From Acidobacteriota bacterium (GTDB lineage: Bacteria; Acidobacteriota; Vicinamibacteria; Vicinamibacterales; Vicinamibacteraceae), in the NCBI GenBank assembly GCA_020845575.1, contig JADLFL010000027.1, positions 1-64,000 of the forward strand: a DNA stretch of 64,000 nucleotides, in the 5' to 3' direction. Under the pieces are notes generated by a model. That model did not search any database. It was given only the letters and a program-made list of their open reading frames with translations, and was not told the DNA's origin. Numbering within the stretch: position 1 is the stretch's first letter; every line of letters begins with the position of its first letter. This document shows positions 34,432 to 43,155 of this stretch, one piece after another. The position numbers and the translations under genes were made by a program.

Positions 34432-34950
34432 ATGAAGCCAGAAGTGTGGATGCGCGGGCCGGTGGACGGGTACGCGCGCGAGTTGCAGCCTGTCGTGCAC
34501 GCGTTGCTGCAGGTGCGCGAAGAGGTGGACGCACACGCGTCGGATCTCACGGTCGAGGAACTGTGGGCTCGGCCCGGAGGCGCTGCGGCGATCGGCTTCC
34601 ATCTGCGCCACATCGCGGGTGCGACCGATCGCCTGCTGACGTACGCGCGAGGCGAGTCGCTCACGCCGGAACAGTTCGCATTCCTGAAGGCCGAGGGCCT
34701 TCCGGGCGATCCACCGGCGACCGCGGCCGACACGCTGGCGATCGTGCTCGCCGGCATCGACGCCGCGCTCGAACACGTCCGCCGCACGGACGCCGCGACA
34801 CTGTTCGAGCCACGCGCCATCGGTCGTGCGAAGCTGCCGACCACGGTGATCGGACTCATCTTCCACACCGCCGAGCACGCCGCCCGCCACGCCGGCCAGA
34901 TCGCCACCACGCGCAAGGTGATCGGGAAACCGGCCCCCGCCGTCGAGTAA
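34432..34950 (+). CDS. DinB-fold (four-helix) metalloprotein
   Basis: This 172-residue protein fits the DinB/YfiT-like four-helix family, whose members bind a metal through three His and often act as thiol transferases. Likely ligands are His60 in GFHLRHIAGATDRLL and His149/His153 in HTAEHAARHAGQ. The substrate is unknown. A GAGGAG-type ribosome site precedes the ATG. It lies between pdxH and tRNA-Ser. Confidence 0.85.
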   Translation: MKPEVWMRGPVDGYARELQPVVHALLQVREEVDAHASDLTVEELWARPGGAAAIGFHLRHIAGATDRLLTYARGESLTPEQFAFLKAEGLPGDPPATAADTLAIVLAGIDAALEHVRRTDAATLFEPRAIGRAKLPTTVIGLIFHTAEHAARHAGQIATTRKVIGKPAPAVE

Positions 34951-34960
34951 ACTCGCGCGT

Positions 34961-35050
34961 GGAGGGATGGCCGAGCGGTTTAAGGCAGCGGTCTTGAAAA
35001 CCGCCGTAGGGGAAACTCTACCGTGGGTTCGAATCCCACTCCCTCCGCCA
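34961..35050 (+). tRNA. tRNA-Ser (anticodon UGA), CCA encoded
   Basis: A 90-nt type II tRNA. The acceptor arm GGAGGGA pairs with TCCCTCC, the anticodon loop is CTTGAAA with anticodon TGA, a long variable arm follows, and the T-arm contains GGTTCGAATCC. The gene encodes its own 3' CCA. Its last 18 nt are part of a 98-bp duplicated segment. Confidence 0.97.
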
Positions 35051-35228
35051 CATTTCGCGTTGCTCAATTGGCGGCGGGAGCCGGCTTCAGGCTTCGGCCG
35101 CCTCGCCTTCGGCTCGTCGCTCTCGGCACGATCCCACGCCCTCCGCCACATTTCGCGTTGCTCAATTGGCGGCGGGAGCCGGCTTCAGGCTTCGGCCGCC
35201 TCGCCTTCGGCTCGTCGCTCTCGGCACG
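35033..35228. repeat. 98-bp tandem duplication that begins in the tRNA-Ser 3' end
   Basis: Positions 35033-35130 and 35131-35228 are two head-to-tail copies with one difference I can find (T at 35040, G at 35138). Copy one starts inside the tRNA T-arm, so copy two carries an 18-nt piece of the tRNA end including CCA. The rest of the unit is a GC-rich, partly palindromic sequence without a gene. A tRNA end repeated downstream recalls an integration site, but simple slippage duplication would look the same. Confidence 0.9.
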
Positions 35229-35409
35229 CCATCGACGGGCCGAGCGGTTGTTGCTGTCGTCTGGCGACGTCCCATTGCGATCCCTCGACGCACTGCACGT
35301 CGCTACGGCTCTGGACGCCGATGCCGCAACGATCGTGACGTTCGACCCAGGACTCGGCGCGGCTGCGGCGAGACAGGGTCTGTACGGGGCCGGCGTTCCA
35401 GGAAGATGA
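35229..35409 (+). pseudogene. C-terminal remnant of a VapC-type PIN toxin
   Basis: The frame from about 35229 to the TGA at 35407-35409 reads RRAERLLLSSGDVPLRSLDALHV, then ATALDADAATIVTFDPGLG. This is the C-terminal half of a PIN-domain toxin with its conserved Asp in SLDALH and VTFD. The N-terminal half and any antitoxin are missing; upstream the frame runs into the tandem duplication. It looks like a toxin-antitoxin pair eroded next to the tRNA. Confidence 0.75.
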
Positions 35410-35410
35410 A

Positions 35411-36868
35411 CTACACCTGATCCTCCAGGATCGCGGCGATCTGTTCCATCGCGCGGCGACGGAGGCCGCGGCGCTTCCAGCGATCGAGGGTGACTTCCAC
35501 GCACGCCTGCATGTCGTCGTGGAAGGCGCGCTCGAAGCGTGCGGCGATGTCGCTGTCGTAGACGCACACGTTGCTCTCCTCGTTGTGCGCGAACGAGCGG
35601 TTGTCGAAGTTGGCCGTGCCGACGGTGGCCCACAGGCCATCGACGACCATCACCTTCTGGTGCAGCATGCTGCGGTCGTACTCGAGGATCGTGACGCCCG
35701 CCGCGAGCAATTCGCCGTAGAGGCGCACGCTGTTGTGGCGCGCGAGCCAGTTGTCGTTGCGGACACCGGAGACCATGATCCTGACGTCGACGCCGCGCTG
35801 CCTGGCTTCGATCAGCGTCTGCAGCGCCACGGCATCCGGCACGAAGTACGGGTTGGCGATGAGGATCGAGCGACGTGCGCAGACGATCGCCAGATAGTGG
35901 ACGATCTGCACGCTCGAGGCGCCTGACTCCGCGTTGCTGAGGATCACCTGCAACGCGTACGGCCCGCGCACGCCGACGCGCGGATAGTACGCGTCGCCGC
36001 TGAGCAGTTCCCCCGTCGCCTGCTGCCAGTTCAGCGCGAAGCCGCTCTGCAGCCCCTGCGCCGCGGGACCTTCGATGCGCACCTGCACGTCGCGCCACTC
36101 ACGCTCGTTGCGCGCGTTGCCGAGCCAGTGGTCGGCGATGCCCGCGCCGCCGGTGTACGCGATCGCACCGTCGACCACCAGCGTCTTGCGATGCGTGCGG
36201 TTGTTGACGCGGCCGAGATCTTTCCACCGCAGCGGGTTGTACCAGGCTACGTGGCACTGACCGTGTTCGAGCTTCGACAGAATGTCGTCGCCGATGTTCG
36301 ACGAGCCGACGGCGTCGAGCAGCAGCACCACGCGCACGCCTGCCCGCGCGCGCTCGGCGAGCGCATCGGCGAACGTCAGGCCGATGTCGCCGGTCCAGTA
36401 GATGTAGGCCTCCATCGTGATCGACTCGGTGGCCGATCTGATGTCGGCGAGCATGCGCGGATAGAACGCATCGCCGTTGTTGAGGATCTCGAACGCGTTG
36501 CCGGGGACGAATGGCGCACCCGTCGCGCCCGCCATCGTGCCGAGGAACTCCGGCGACCGCGTGTCGAACTCGTGGTCGAGGCCGATGCTCGGGGGCTCGG
36601 CCTGTGGCCGCGCGAGGTGCGTGAGCGCGGTGAGGAAACCCGCCGCAAGGCCCCACACCCATCGACCCGTCGCAACGAGGACGAAGCTGGCCGCTCCCCA
36701 GATCCACCACGCCCAGAGCAGACGGCGCAGCCGCGTGGCCAGCGACGTGCGGCCCTTGCGCTCGAGCTCTGCCAGGGGCCGCCACGCCAGGCGCCGGCGT
36801 GGCCGCGCGGCCGCGCGCCACAGCGGCGGTCGACTCTTCGGACGATGCCTGCCGTGGCGCGACGACAC
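35411..36868 (-). CDS. Cardiolipin synthase-type phospholipase D
   Basis: This 485-residue protein probably makes cardiolipin from phosphatidylglycerol. Two HKD motifs are visible: HRKTLVVDGAIAYTG and HQKVMVVDGLWATVGTANF. An N-terminal hydrophobic stretch (WAWWIWGAASFVLVATG) anchors it to the membrane. The start GTG at 36868 directly follows the GlsB-like gene (2 bp apart); a longer frame would overlap that gene. RNNRTHRKT before the first motif is typical of bacterial Cls. A related PLD transferase is the alternative. Confidence 0.88.
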   Translation of the reverse strand: MSSRHGRHRPKSRPPLWRAAARPRRRLAWRPLAELERKGRTSLATRLRRLLWAWWIWGAASFVLVATGRWVWGLAAGFLTALTHLARPQAEPPSIGLDHEFDTRSPEFLGTMAGATGAPFVPGNAFEILNNGDAFYPRMLADIRSATESITMEAYIYWTGDIGLTFADALAERARAGVRVVLLLDAVGSSNIGDDILSKLEHGQCHVAWYNPLRWKDLGRVNNRTHRKTLVVDGAIAYTGGAGIADHWLGNARNEREWRDVQVRIEGPAAQGLQSGFALNWQQATGELLSGDAYYPRVGVRGPYALQVILSNAESGASSVQIVHYLAIVCARRSILIANPYFVPDAVALQTLIEARQRGVDVRIMVSGVRNDNWLARHNSVRLYGELLAAGVTILEYDRSMLHQKVMVVDGLWATVGTANFDNRSFAHNEESNVCVYDSDIAARFERAFHDDMQACVEVTLDRWKRRGLRRRAMEQIAAILEDQV

Positions 36869-36870
36869 GC

Positions 36871-37116
36871 CTACTTGAAAACGCCGATGGCCTTGAGCAG
36901 GAAGATCAGGATCGAGGCGCCGATGATGGAGAAGAACACCGAGAGGAAGCCCGATCCGCCCATGTTGAGCGCCGTCGCCAGGTACCCGCCGATCACGGAT
37001 CCGACGATGCCCACCGCGACATTGGCGATGACGCCCATCTGGGCGTTCGTCTTCATCACCATGCTCGCCAGCCAACCGATGATCCCGCCGACAACGAGCT
37101 GAACGATCAGGTTCAT
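36871..37116 (-). CDS. GlsB/YeaQ/YmgE-family small membrane protein
   Basis: This 81-residue protein is nearly all membrane helices: [18 protein letters not shown], then [18 protein letters not shown], then a third helix [18 protein letters not shown]. The GGIIGWLAS pattern defines the transglycosylase-associated (YeaQ/GlsB) family, often linked to envelope stress. GGAGG lies 5 nt before the ATG. It is 2 bp from the phospholipase gene, so the two are likely an operon. Confidence 0.9.
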   Translation of the reverse strand: MNLIVQLVVGGIIGWLASMVMKTNAQMGVIANVAVGIVGSVIGGYLATALNMGGSGFLSVFFSIIGASILIFLLKAIGVFK

Positions 37117-37236
37117 ACGTCCTCCGTCTGTGCAATGACGCGCGAGAGATGGCCGGTCGGCCGGATCGCGCAGCGAGGGGCTTCAGGCCATGCTACACCC
37201 CTCCATCTTCACCAACTATCAATTGTACTTATGGGA

Positions 37237-37271
37237 TTGCCATCAATGAGGTCGCGAGAGTTATACTCTCG
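37237..37271 (+). promoter_or_regulatory. leuC promoter with palindrome over the -10
   Basis: A TATACT hexamer (37262-37267) sits inside the perfect inverted repeat CGAGAGT-TAT-ACTCTCG (37255-37271), only 7 nt before the leuC GTG. A TTGCCA (37237-37242) is a weak -35 at 19 nt. A protein bound to the palindrome would block the polymerase. The upstream stretch 37209-37250 is AT-rich and repeats ATCAAT twice, as an activator site might. Confidence 0.6.
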
Positions 37272-37274
37272 ATC

Positions 37275-38708
37275 GTGGGACACACGCTTCTCCAGAAGGT
37301 CTGGGACCTGCACACGGTGCGGACGCTCCCGACGGGGCAGACGCAACTCTTCATCGGCCTCCACCTCGTCCACGAGGTGACGTCGCCGCAGGCGTTCGAC
37401 GACCTGCGGCGCCGATCGTGGCCGGTGCGGTTTCCGCAGCGCACGTTCGCCACCGTCGATCACATCGTGCCCACGGGCAGCCTCGCGCGTCCGTTTCAGG
37501 ACACGATGGCCGAGGCGATGCTGTCGGCGCTCGAGCGCAACTGCCGTGACTTCGGCGTGCCGCTCTACGACCACTCAACGGGCCGCCAGGGCATCGTCCA
37601 TGTGATCGGACCCGAACTCGGGCTCACGCAGCCGGGCATGACGATCGCGTGCGGCGACAGCCACACGTCGACCCACGGCGCGTTCGGTGCCGTGGCGTTC
37701 GGCATCGGTACCACGCAGGTGCGCGACGTGCTCGCGAGCCAGTGTCTTGCGATGGAACCGCTGAAGGTGCGCCGCATCCGCGTCGAAGGCTCGCTGCAGC
37801 GTGGTGTCTACGCCAAGGACGTCATCCTCAAGATCATCCAGGTGCTCGGCGTGAAGGGTGGCGTGGGCTACGCGTACGAGTACGCGGGTTCGGCCGTCGA
37901 AGCGATGTCGATGGACGAGCGCATGACGATGTGCAACATGTCCATCGAGGGTGGCGCGCGCGTCGGGTACGTCAATCCCGACGAGACGACGTTCGCGTAC
38001 ATGGAAGGCCGGCCGTTCGCGCCGCAGGGAGAGGCATTCGATCGCGCTCGCACCTGGTGGCGCTCGATCGCCAGCGACGCCGACGCGCGCTACGACGATG
38101 ACGTGGCGCTGGAGGCGGGTTCGCTGAGCCCCGTGGTGACGTGGGGTCTGCATCCGGGACAGTCGGTGGGCGTGGACGAACGTGTGCCGACGCCAGGCGA
38201 TGTCGACCCCGGCGATCGGCCGCTCGTCGACGAGGCATTGCAGTTCATGGGCTTCGCGCCGGGGCAGGCGATCGAAGGCACGCCGATCGACGTGGCGTTC
38301 GTCGGGTCGTGTACGAACTCACGCCTGTCGGATCTGCGCGAAGCCGCGCGGTTCGTGCGCGGACACAGGGTGGCCTCGCGCGTGCGCGCGATGGTCGTGC
38401 CGGGATCGCAAGCGGTGCGCGCCGCGGCCGAAGCGGAAGGTCTTCACGAAGTCTTCATGGAAGCCGGGTTCGATTGGCGCGGATCGGGCTGCTCGATGTG
38501 CCTCGGCATGAATCCCGACAAGTTGCAGGGCCGCGAGATGAGTGCCTCCTCGTCGAATCGCAACTTCAAGGGACGGCAGGGCAGTCCCACTGGGCGCACG
38601 CTGCTCATGAGTCCGGCGATGGTGGCGGCGGCCGCGGTGGCCGGTGAAGTCGTGGACATCAGGAAGGTGGAACCTGCGGCGGCAGCGCTCCCGGGAGGCC
38701 GGGCATGA
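37275..38708 (+). CDS. leuC: 3-isopropylmalate dehydratase large subunit
   Basis: With LeuD this 4Fe-4S enzyme isomerises 2- to 3-isopropylmalate. The 477-residue protein has [11 protein letters not shown] with Cys346 and [12 protein letters not shown] with Cys406 and Cys409, the three cluster ligands, and [13 protein letters not shown] in the N-terminal half. The GTG start gives [13 protein letters not shown], the conserved N-terminus, and lies 7 nt after a -10-like hexamer, so the mRNA is probably leaderless. It overlaps leuD by four bases. Confidence 0.96.
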   Translation: MGHTLLQKVWDLHTVRTLPTGQTQLFIGLHLVHEVTSPQAFDDLRRRSWPVRFPQRTFATVDHIVPTGSLARPFQDTMAEAMLSALERNCRDFGVPLYDHSTGRQGIVHVIGPELGLTQPGMTIACGDSHTSTHGAFGAVAFGIGTTQVRDVLASQCLAMEPLKVRRIRVEGSLQRGVYAKDVILKIIQVLGVKGGVGYAYEYAGSAVEAMSMDERMTMCNMSIEGGARVGYVNPDETTFAYMEGRPFAPQGEAFDRARTWWRSIASDADARYDDDVALEAGSLSPVVTWGLHPGQSVGVDERVPTPGDVDPGDRPLVDEALQFMGFAPGQAIEGTPIDVAFVGSCTNSRLSDLREAARFVRGHRVASRVRAMVVPGSQAVRAAAEAEGLHEVFMEAGFDWRGSGCSMCLGMNPDKLQGREMSASSSNRNFKGRQGSPTGRTLLMSPAMVAAAAVAGEVVDIRKVEPAAAALPGGRA

Positions 38709-39316
38709 GTGGCGCCGTTCGGATCGATCGCGTCGAAGGTCGCCTGATCCCGCTGCGCGGACAGGACATCGACACCGATCGCATCATTCCCGCGCGGTTC
38801 CTTCGCGTCATCACGTTCGACGGTCTCGAGCGTCACGCCTTCGAGGATGACATCGCGTCGCGCGCGCAGGCGGGCGATCCGCATCCGTTCGCGCAGGACC
38901 GCTTCGCGGGTGCACGCATCCTCGTGGTGAACCGCAACTTCGGGTGCGGGTCCTCCCGCGAGCACGCGCCGCAGGCCCTCCAGCGGTGGGGCATCTCCGC
39001 CATCGTCGGCGAGTCGTATTCGGAGATCTTCTTCGGCAACAGCCTCGCGATCGGACTCCCGTGCGTCAGCGCGACACCGTCTGATCTGGAGTGGCTGCAG
39101 ACGCTCGCCGAAACCGGTGATGCCGGAGAGGCCGTCCTCGACCTGACCACGATGACGCTCACTGCCGGCGACCGCACGATTGCCGTCAACGCGCCGAAGC
39201 CGGCCGTCGAAGCCTTCGTGACCGGCGCATGGGACGCCACGGGACTGCTGCTCGAAGACAAGGCGGCCGTGGAAGCCACAGCCGCGCGCCTGCCGTACGT
39301 GTCCAGCTTCAGGTGA
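38705..39316 (+). CDS. leuD: 3-isopropylmalate dehydratase small subunit
   Basis: LeuD supplies the swivelling domain that completes the LeuC active site. The 203-residue protein shows [13 protein letters not shown] (about 22-34) and [17 protein letters not shown] (about 76-92), both diagnostic, and [15 protein letters not shown]. Its ATG overlaps the leuC stop (ATGA), ensuring coupled translation. It converges with lysR. Confidence 0.96.
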   Translation: MSGAVRIDRVEGRLIPLRGQDIDTDRIIPARFLRVITFDGLERHAFEDDIASRAQAGDPHPFAQDRFAGARILVVNRNFGCGSSREHAPQALQRWGISAIVGESYSEIFFGNSLAIGLPCVSATPSDLEWLQTLAETGDAGEAVLDLTTMTLTAGDRTIAVNAPKPAVEAFVTGAWDATGLLLEDKAAVEATAARLPYVSSFR

Positions 39317-39340
39317 CGCGCCGATCAGTCGATCGGCGCG
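39317..39340. terminator. Hairpin between convergent leuD and lysR
   Basis: A 10-bp perfect stem (CGCGCCGATC with GATCGGCGCG) and AGTC loop overlaps the end of the lysR coding region and starts at the base after the leuD stop. No U-tract is present; it could act as a bidirectional terminator. Confidence 0.5.
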
Positions 39341-40236
39341 ATGTCCCTTGCCACGTCCTTCTCGAACGTCCGCGCAACGTCGAGGAAGGCGAGGGCGGCG
39401 TGCGAGAGTTGCGCCTGCTCGGGATACACGAGTCGCAGGTGGCGGGGCAGTCGCACCTGCGCCACGGGAACCGCGACGAGCCGCCGGCTCGTGAGCTCCG
39501 CGATGGCGCATCGGCGGGGCAGTAGCGCCACACCGAGATCCATCTCCACCGCGCGCTTGATGCCGTCGAGGCTGGGCAACGCGAGCGTGATGTTCAGTTG
39601 CTCGTGACGCTGCTCGAACAACCGCAGCACGCGTTCGCGCGCGGGCGAGGCTTCGTTGTGCGCGATGACGTTCTGCCGGCCGAACTCGGCCATCGTGACC
39701 TGCGTCCTGCCTGCCAGCGGGTGGTCCGGCGACGTCAGCATCACCAGCTCATCGTCTCCGATGAGGATCGACGCAAGGCCCTTCTCGGCGGGTGGAAAGC
39801 TGAGCACGCCGACGTCGAGGCTGCGCTGCAAGACCTCGACGCCGATCTGCCGGCTCGGCACGCGCCTGATGTCGACCTGCACGCGCGGATGGGCCTGGCG
39901 GAACTGCTCGACGACAGGCAGCACCACGTGGACGGCGGCTTCGTTGGCTCCGATGAGCACGCGTCCGCGCTGGAGGTCGCGCAGTTCGCGGACGGCACTG
40001 TCGGCTTCTTCGGCGAGCCGCATCAGACGCTGCGCGTAGTCGAGCAGCACGCGTCCGGCCTCGGTCAGCTTGCCGTCCTTGGCGGCCCTGTCGAACAGCC
40101 GTTCGCCGAGGTCGTCCTCGAGGCGGCGGATGGCCTGGCTGACGGCCGGCTGCGTGCGGTGCAATCGCGCCGCCGCCTTCGAAAAGCTCCGTTCCGAGGC
40201 GACCGTCAGAAACACCTGCAGCTCAGCGAGGTCCAT
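39325..40236 (-). CDS. LysR-family transcriptional regulator, divergent from leuA
   Basis: This 303-residue protein has the LysR winged helix-turn-helix at the N-terminus (SFSKAAARLHRTQPAVSQAI, about 17-36, then LEDDLGERLFDR) and a type 2 periplasmic-binding-like effector domain from about residue 90. It lies between leuD and leuA, on the opposite strand, and shares an AT-rich 123-bp gap with leuA that carries a palindrome. By position it is the likely regulator of the leucine genes; the effector (perhaps isopropylmalate) is inferred. AGGAAG precedes its start. Confidence 0.9.
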   Translation of the reverse strand: MDLAELQVFLTVASERSFSKAAARLHRTQPAVSQAIRRLEDDLGERLFDRAAKDGKLTEAGRVLLDYAQRLMRLAEEADSAVRELRDLQRGRVLIGANEAAVHVVLPVVEQFRQAHPRVQVDIRRVPSRQIGVEVLQRSLDVGVLSFPPAEKGLASILIGDDELVMLTSPDHPLAGRTQVTMAEFGRQNVIAHNEASPARERVLRLFEQRHEQLNITLALPSLDGIKRAVEMDLGVALLPRRCAIAELTSRRLVAVPVAQVRLPRHLRLVYPEQAQLSHAALAFLDVARTFEKDVARDIAPID

Positions 40237-40280
40237 TGCCTTCCTCTGCCGCAGGCGATGAAAGCCCCTGCCGCGAGACT

Positions 40281-40305
40281 GATTATAATTCCAGAAAGAT
40301 TATAA
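40281..40305. promoter_or_regulatory. Palindromic operator between lysR and leuA
   Basis: TTATAAT (40283-40289) and ATTATAA (40299-40305) form a perfect 7-bp inverted repeat with a 9-nt spacer; the unit GATTATAA also occurs as a direct repeat (40281-40288, 40298-40305). This AT island stands out from the GC-rich surroundings and fits a LysR-type site. A TTGACT at 40309-40314 may be a -35 for leuA. Confidence 0.6.
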
Positions 40306-40359
40306 CCTTGACTAACAGGTGCTGCTCCGTGGAATGTGACATTCAGGAGACCAGTCCGC

Positions 40360-41559
40360 ATGGCTACCGACGTCCGCGTCTTCGATACCACTCTTCGTGA
40401 TGGCGAGCAGGCACCCGGGTTCTCGCTCCGTGTGCCGGAGAAGCTGGTGCTCGCACACCGGCTCGCGTCGCTCGGCGTGGATCTCATCGAGGCCGGGTTC
40501 CCCATCGCCTCGATAGACGATGCAGAGGCGGTGAGGCAGGTTGCGCAAGAGGTGCAAGGCCCCACGATTGCCGCCCTCGCACGCTGTACCACGGCAGACA
40601 TCGAGTGCGCGGGCAAGGCGATCGCTCCCGCTCGCAAGGGCCGCATCCACACCTTCATCGCCACGTCCGACCTTCATCTCGAACGCAAGCTCCGCATCTC
40701 GCGCGACCAGTGTCTCGAGACCGCCGTCAAGGCCGTCACCCTCGCCAGGCAGTTCACAGACGACGTGCAGTTCTCGGCCGAGGACGCCACGCGCAGCGAC
40801 ATGACGTTCCTGGCGCAGGTGATCGAAGCCGTCGTTGCCGCCGGCGCGACGACGATCAACCTGCCCGACACGGTGGGGTACTCGACACCTGACGAGATCC
40901 GCGAGTTCTTCGCATCGATCATCGCGGCCGTGCGCGGCAGCGAGCACGTGATCTTCAGCACGCATTGCCACGACGACCTCGGACTTGCGGTGGCCAACAG
41001 CATTGCGGCGCTGCACGGTGGCGCGCGTCAGGTCGAGTGCACGATCAACGGCATCGGCGAACGCGCCGGCAATGCCGCGCTCGAGGAAATCGTGATGATC
41101 ACGAAGGTGCGCCAGGATCGCGCTCCCTTCACCACCCGTGTCGAAGCGCGTGAGCTGTATGGCGTGAGTCAGCTGCTCACCGAGCTCACGGGTGAAGCCG
41201 TCCAGGCCAACAAGGCCATCGTCGGGCGCAACGCGTTCGCGCACGAGTCGGGCATCCATCAGGACGGCATGCTGAAGGACCGCCGCACGTACGAGATCAT
41301 GTCGCCAGACAGCGTTGGCGTGCCGAAGACGACGCTGGTGCTCGGCAAGCATTCAGGGCGTCACGCGGTGCAGCAGAAGTGCGAAGCGCTCGGCTTCACG
41401 TTCGGCAAGCGCGAACTGGATCAGGTGTATCGCCAGATGGTGGCGCTGGCAGACACGCAGAAGCACGTGTCGGACGAGGAGCTGGCGGCCATCGCCGCGC
41501 AGGTGCGCGCCGAGAGCGCGCACGTGCCCACGCCGGTCGGTTACGGACACGGCGTGTAG
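40360..41559 (+). CDS. leuA: 2-isopropylmalate synthase, short form lacking the regulatory domain
   Basis: LeuA condenses acetyl-CoA with 2-oxoisovalerate, the first step of leucine synthesis. The 399-residue protein starts DVRVFDTTLRDGEQAPGFS, with NLPDTVGYSTP, the metal-binding THCHDDLGLAVAN, GIGERAGNAALEE and LGKHSGRHAV. It ends where the catalytic and linker parts end: the roughly 130-residue leucine-binding domain of classical LeuA (over 500 residues) is absent. The genomic setting (leuCD before, leuB after) supports LeuA over homocitrate or citramalate synthase. ATG at 40360 follows an AGGAG 10 nt upstream. Confidence 0.9.
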   Translation: MATDVRVFDTTLRDGEQAPGFSLRVPEKLVLAHRLASLGVDLIEAGFPIASIDDAEAVRQVAQEVQGPTIAALARCTTADIECAGKAIAPARKGRIHTFIATSDLHLERKLRISRDQCLETAVKAVTLARQFTDDVQFSAEDATRSDMTFLAQVIEAVVAAGATTINLPDTVGYSTPDEIREFFASIIAAVRGSEHVIFSTHCHDDLGLAVANSIAALHGGARQVECTINGIGERAGNAALEEIVMITKVRQDRAPFTTRVEARELYGVSQLLTELTGEAVQANKAIVGRNAFAHESGIHQDGMLKDRRTYEIMSPDSVGVPKTTLVLGKHSGRHAVQQKCEALGFTFGKRELDQVYRQMVALADTQKHVSDEELAAIAAQVRAESAHVPTPVGYGHGV

Positions 41560-41597
41560 ATCGGATCGTCTCCTCTTTTCCTCTTGAAGGTTCCTGC

Positions 41598-42662
41598 ATG
41601 AATCGTTCGCTCGTGCTGCTTCCCGGAGACGGTATCGGCCCGGAGGTGGTGGCGGCGGCTGGAGTCGTGCTCCAGGCCGTGTGCCGGAAGTTCTCGCACC
41701 AGATCGACACACGGTCGTTCGACATCGGCGGCGCGGCGCTTCGCGCGGGCCTGCCCGTGTATCCCGACCAGACGCGCGCGGCGTGTACGGCTGGCGATGC
41801 TGTGCTGCTCGGCGCCGTTGGCGATCCCGCGTTCGATCACCTGCCGCGCGAGCAGAAGATCGAGACGGGCCTGCTGGCGCTGCGCTCGTCGATGGGCGTG
41901 TACGCGAACCTGCGGCCCGCGCGTGCGTGGGCGGGTCTCGAAGACGCGATCTCGTTCAAGCCGGAGCGCACCGCGGGCACCGATCTGATCATCGTGCGCG
42001 AGCTGCTCGGCGGTCTCTACTTCGGCGAGCCGAGAGCGATCGAGGCAGACGGGCAGTCGGCATACAACACGATGCGGTACTCGGTGGCCGAGGTGCAGCG
42101 GGTGGCGCGCGTGGCGTTCCAGATCGCGCGGATGCGCCGCAAGCGGCTGCTGTCTGTGGACAAGGCGAACGTGCTCGAGACGTCGCAGTTGTGGCGGCGG
42201 ACGGTGACCGCGCTGGCGGCGGAGTATCAGGACGTGGCGCTGGAGCACCAGTACGTCGACGCGTTCGCGATGAACCTCGCGCTCGATCCCACGCGCTACG
42301 ACGTGGTGCTCACCGAGAACCTGTTCGGCGACATCCTGTCGGACGAAGCGGGCGCGATCAGCGGATCGCTGGGTCTCCTGCCGTCGGCGAGTCTTGGCGA
42401 TGGCGGTGCGTTGTACGAGCCCGTGCACGGATCGGCGCCGACGCTTGCAGGTCGCGACGTGGCCAATCCCGCAGGCGCGATCGGCTCGCTCGCTCTGGTG
42501 TTCCGTCACAGCTGGCAGTGCGAGGACGAAGCCCGCGCGATCGAGACGGCCTTGGCGAGCACGATCAGCGAGGGCCACCGCACGGCCGACCTCGTGCGCG
42601 CCGGCCAGCCCGCCACATCGTGCTCGGCCTTCGCCCAGCTCGTCGCCGACCGCATCGGTTAG
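41598..42662 (+). CDS. leuB: 3-isopropylmalate dehydrogenase
   Basis: LeuB oxidises and decarboxylates 3-isopropylmalate with NAD+. The 354-residue protein has LPGDGIGPEVV at the N-terminus, LRSSMGVYANLRPAR, RELLGGLYFGEP, VDKANVLETSQLWR and NLFGDILSDEAGAISGSLG, the family set. ATG at 41598 is 38 bp after leuA, so leuA and leuB form an operon; a longer in-frame opening runs back into leuA and is not used. It converges on greB. Confidence 0.96.
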   Translation: MNRSLVLLPGDGIGPEVVAAAGVVLQAVCRKFSHQIDTRSFDIGGAALRAGLPVYPDQTRAACTAGDAVLLGAVGDPAFDHLPREQKIETGLLALRSSMGVYANLRPARAWAGLEDAISFKPERTAGTDLIIVRELLGGLYFGEPRAIEADGQSAYNTMRYSVAEVQRVARVAFQIARMRRKRLLSVDKANVLETSQLWRRTVTALAAEYQDVALEHQYVDAFAMNLALDPTRYDVVLTENLFGDILSDEAGAISGSLGLLPSASLGDGGALYEPVHGSAPTLAGRDVANPAGAIGSLALVFRHSWQCEDEARAIETALASTISEGHRTADLVRAGQPATSCSAFAQLVADRIG

Positions 42663-42663
42663 G

Positions 42664-43155
42664 TCAGCTGGTAAGCGGGTCGTATCGGATCTCGACGACC
42701 TCCAGTTCTTCATCACCTCGAGGCGCGCGCACGACGACCGTGTCGCCGACACGCGCCTTGAGGAGCGCCCGCGCGAGCGGAGACCGCCACGAGATGCGCG
42801 TGTCTCCCGCGTCGAGTTCGTCCATGCCGACGATGGTCACGGTGCGCTCGCGATCGCTCGCGCCGATGAACGTCACCGTCGCGCCGAAGAGCACGCGGTC
42901 GAGGCCCTTGCCGCTGTTGTCGACCACTACTGCGTTGTCGAGACTGCGCGTGATCTGCCTGATGCGTCTGTCGATCTCGCGCAGTCGCTTCTTGCCGTAG
43001 ATGTAGTCGCCGTTCTCCGACCTGTCGCCATTGCCCGCCGCCCAGGCGACAGTCGTCACGACGGACGGCCGCTCCGTCTTCCAGAGATGGGCCAACTCAT
43101 CCTGAAGGCGACGGAACCCGCCCGGTGAGATGTAGTTCTTGATCTCGTCAGCCAT
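42664..43155 (-). CDS. greB: Transcription elongation factor GreB
   Basis: GreB rescues backtracked RNA polymerase by stimulating transcript cleavage. The 163-residue protein has an N-terminal coiled coil with the tip acidic residues (GDRSENGDYIYGKKRLREIDRRIR, visible in parts at about 43-66) and a C-terminal FKBP-like domain with ISWRSPLARALL. The NYISPGGFRRLQDEL start is closer to GreB than GreA. It converges with leuB, a single base between the stops. Confidence 0.92.
   Translation of the reverse strand: MADEIKNYISPGGFRRLQDELAHLWKTERPSVVTTVAWAAGNGDRSENGDYIYGKKRLREIDRRIRQITRSLDNAVVVDNSGKGLDRVLFGATVTFIGASDRERTVTIVGMDELDAGDTRISWRSPLARALLKARVGDTVVVRAPRGDEELEVVEIRYDPLTS

Noticed and set aside
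31210-35151. A 1313-codon open frame on the minus strand across galU, serS, pdxH and the tRNA
   Set aside because: It runs opposite or out of frame to clearly conserved genes and is rich in Arg, Ala and His, as expected from reading GC-rich coding DNA in the wrong frame.
35033-35228. The tandem 98-bp repeat as a CRISPR array
   Set aside because: There are only two abutting copies with no spacers, and no cas genes are nearby.
41379-41597. An N-terminal extension of LeuB back into leuA
   Set aside because: It overlaps leuA and lacks conservation; ATG at 41598 gives the family N-terminus.
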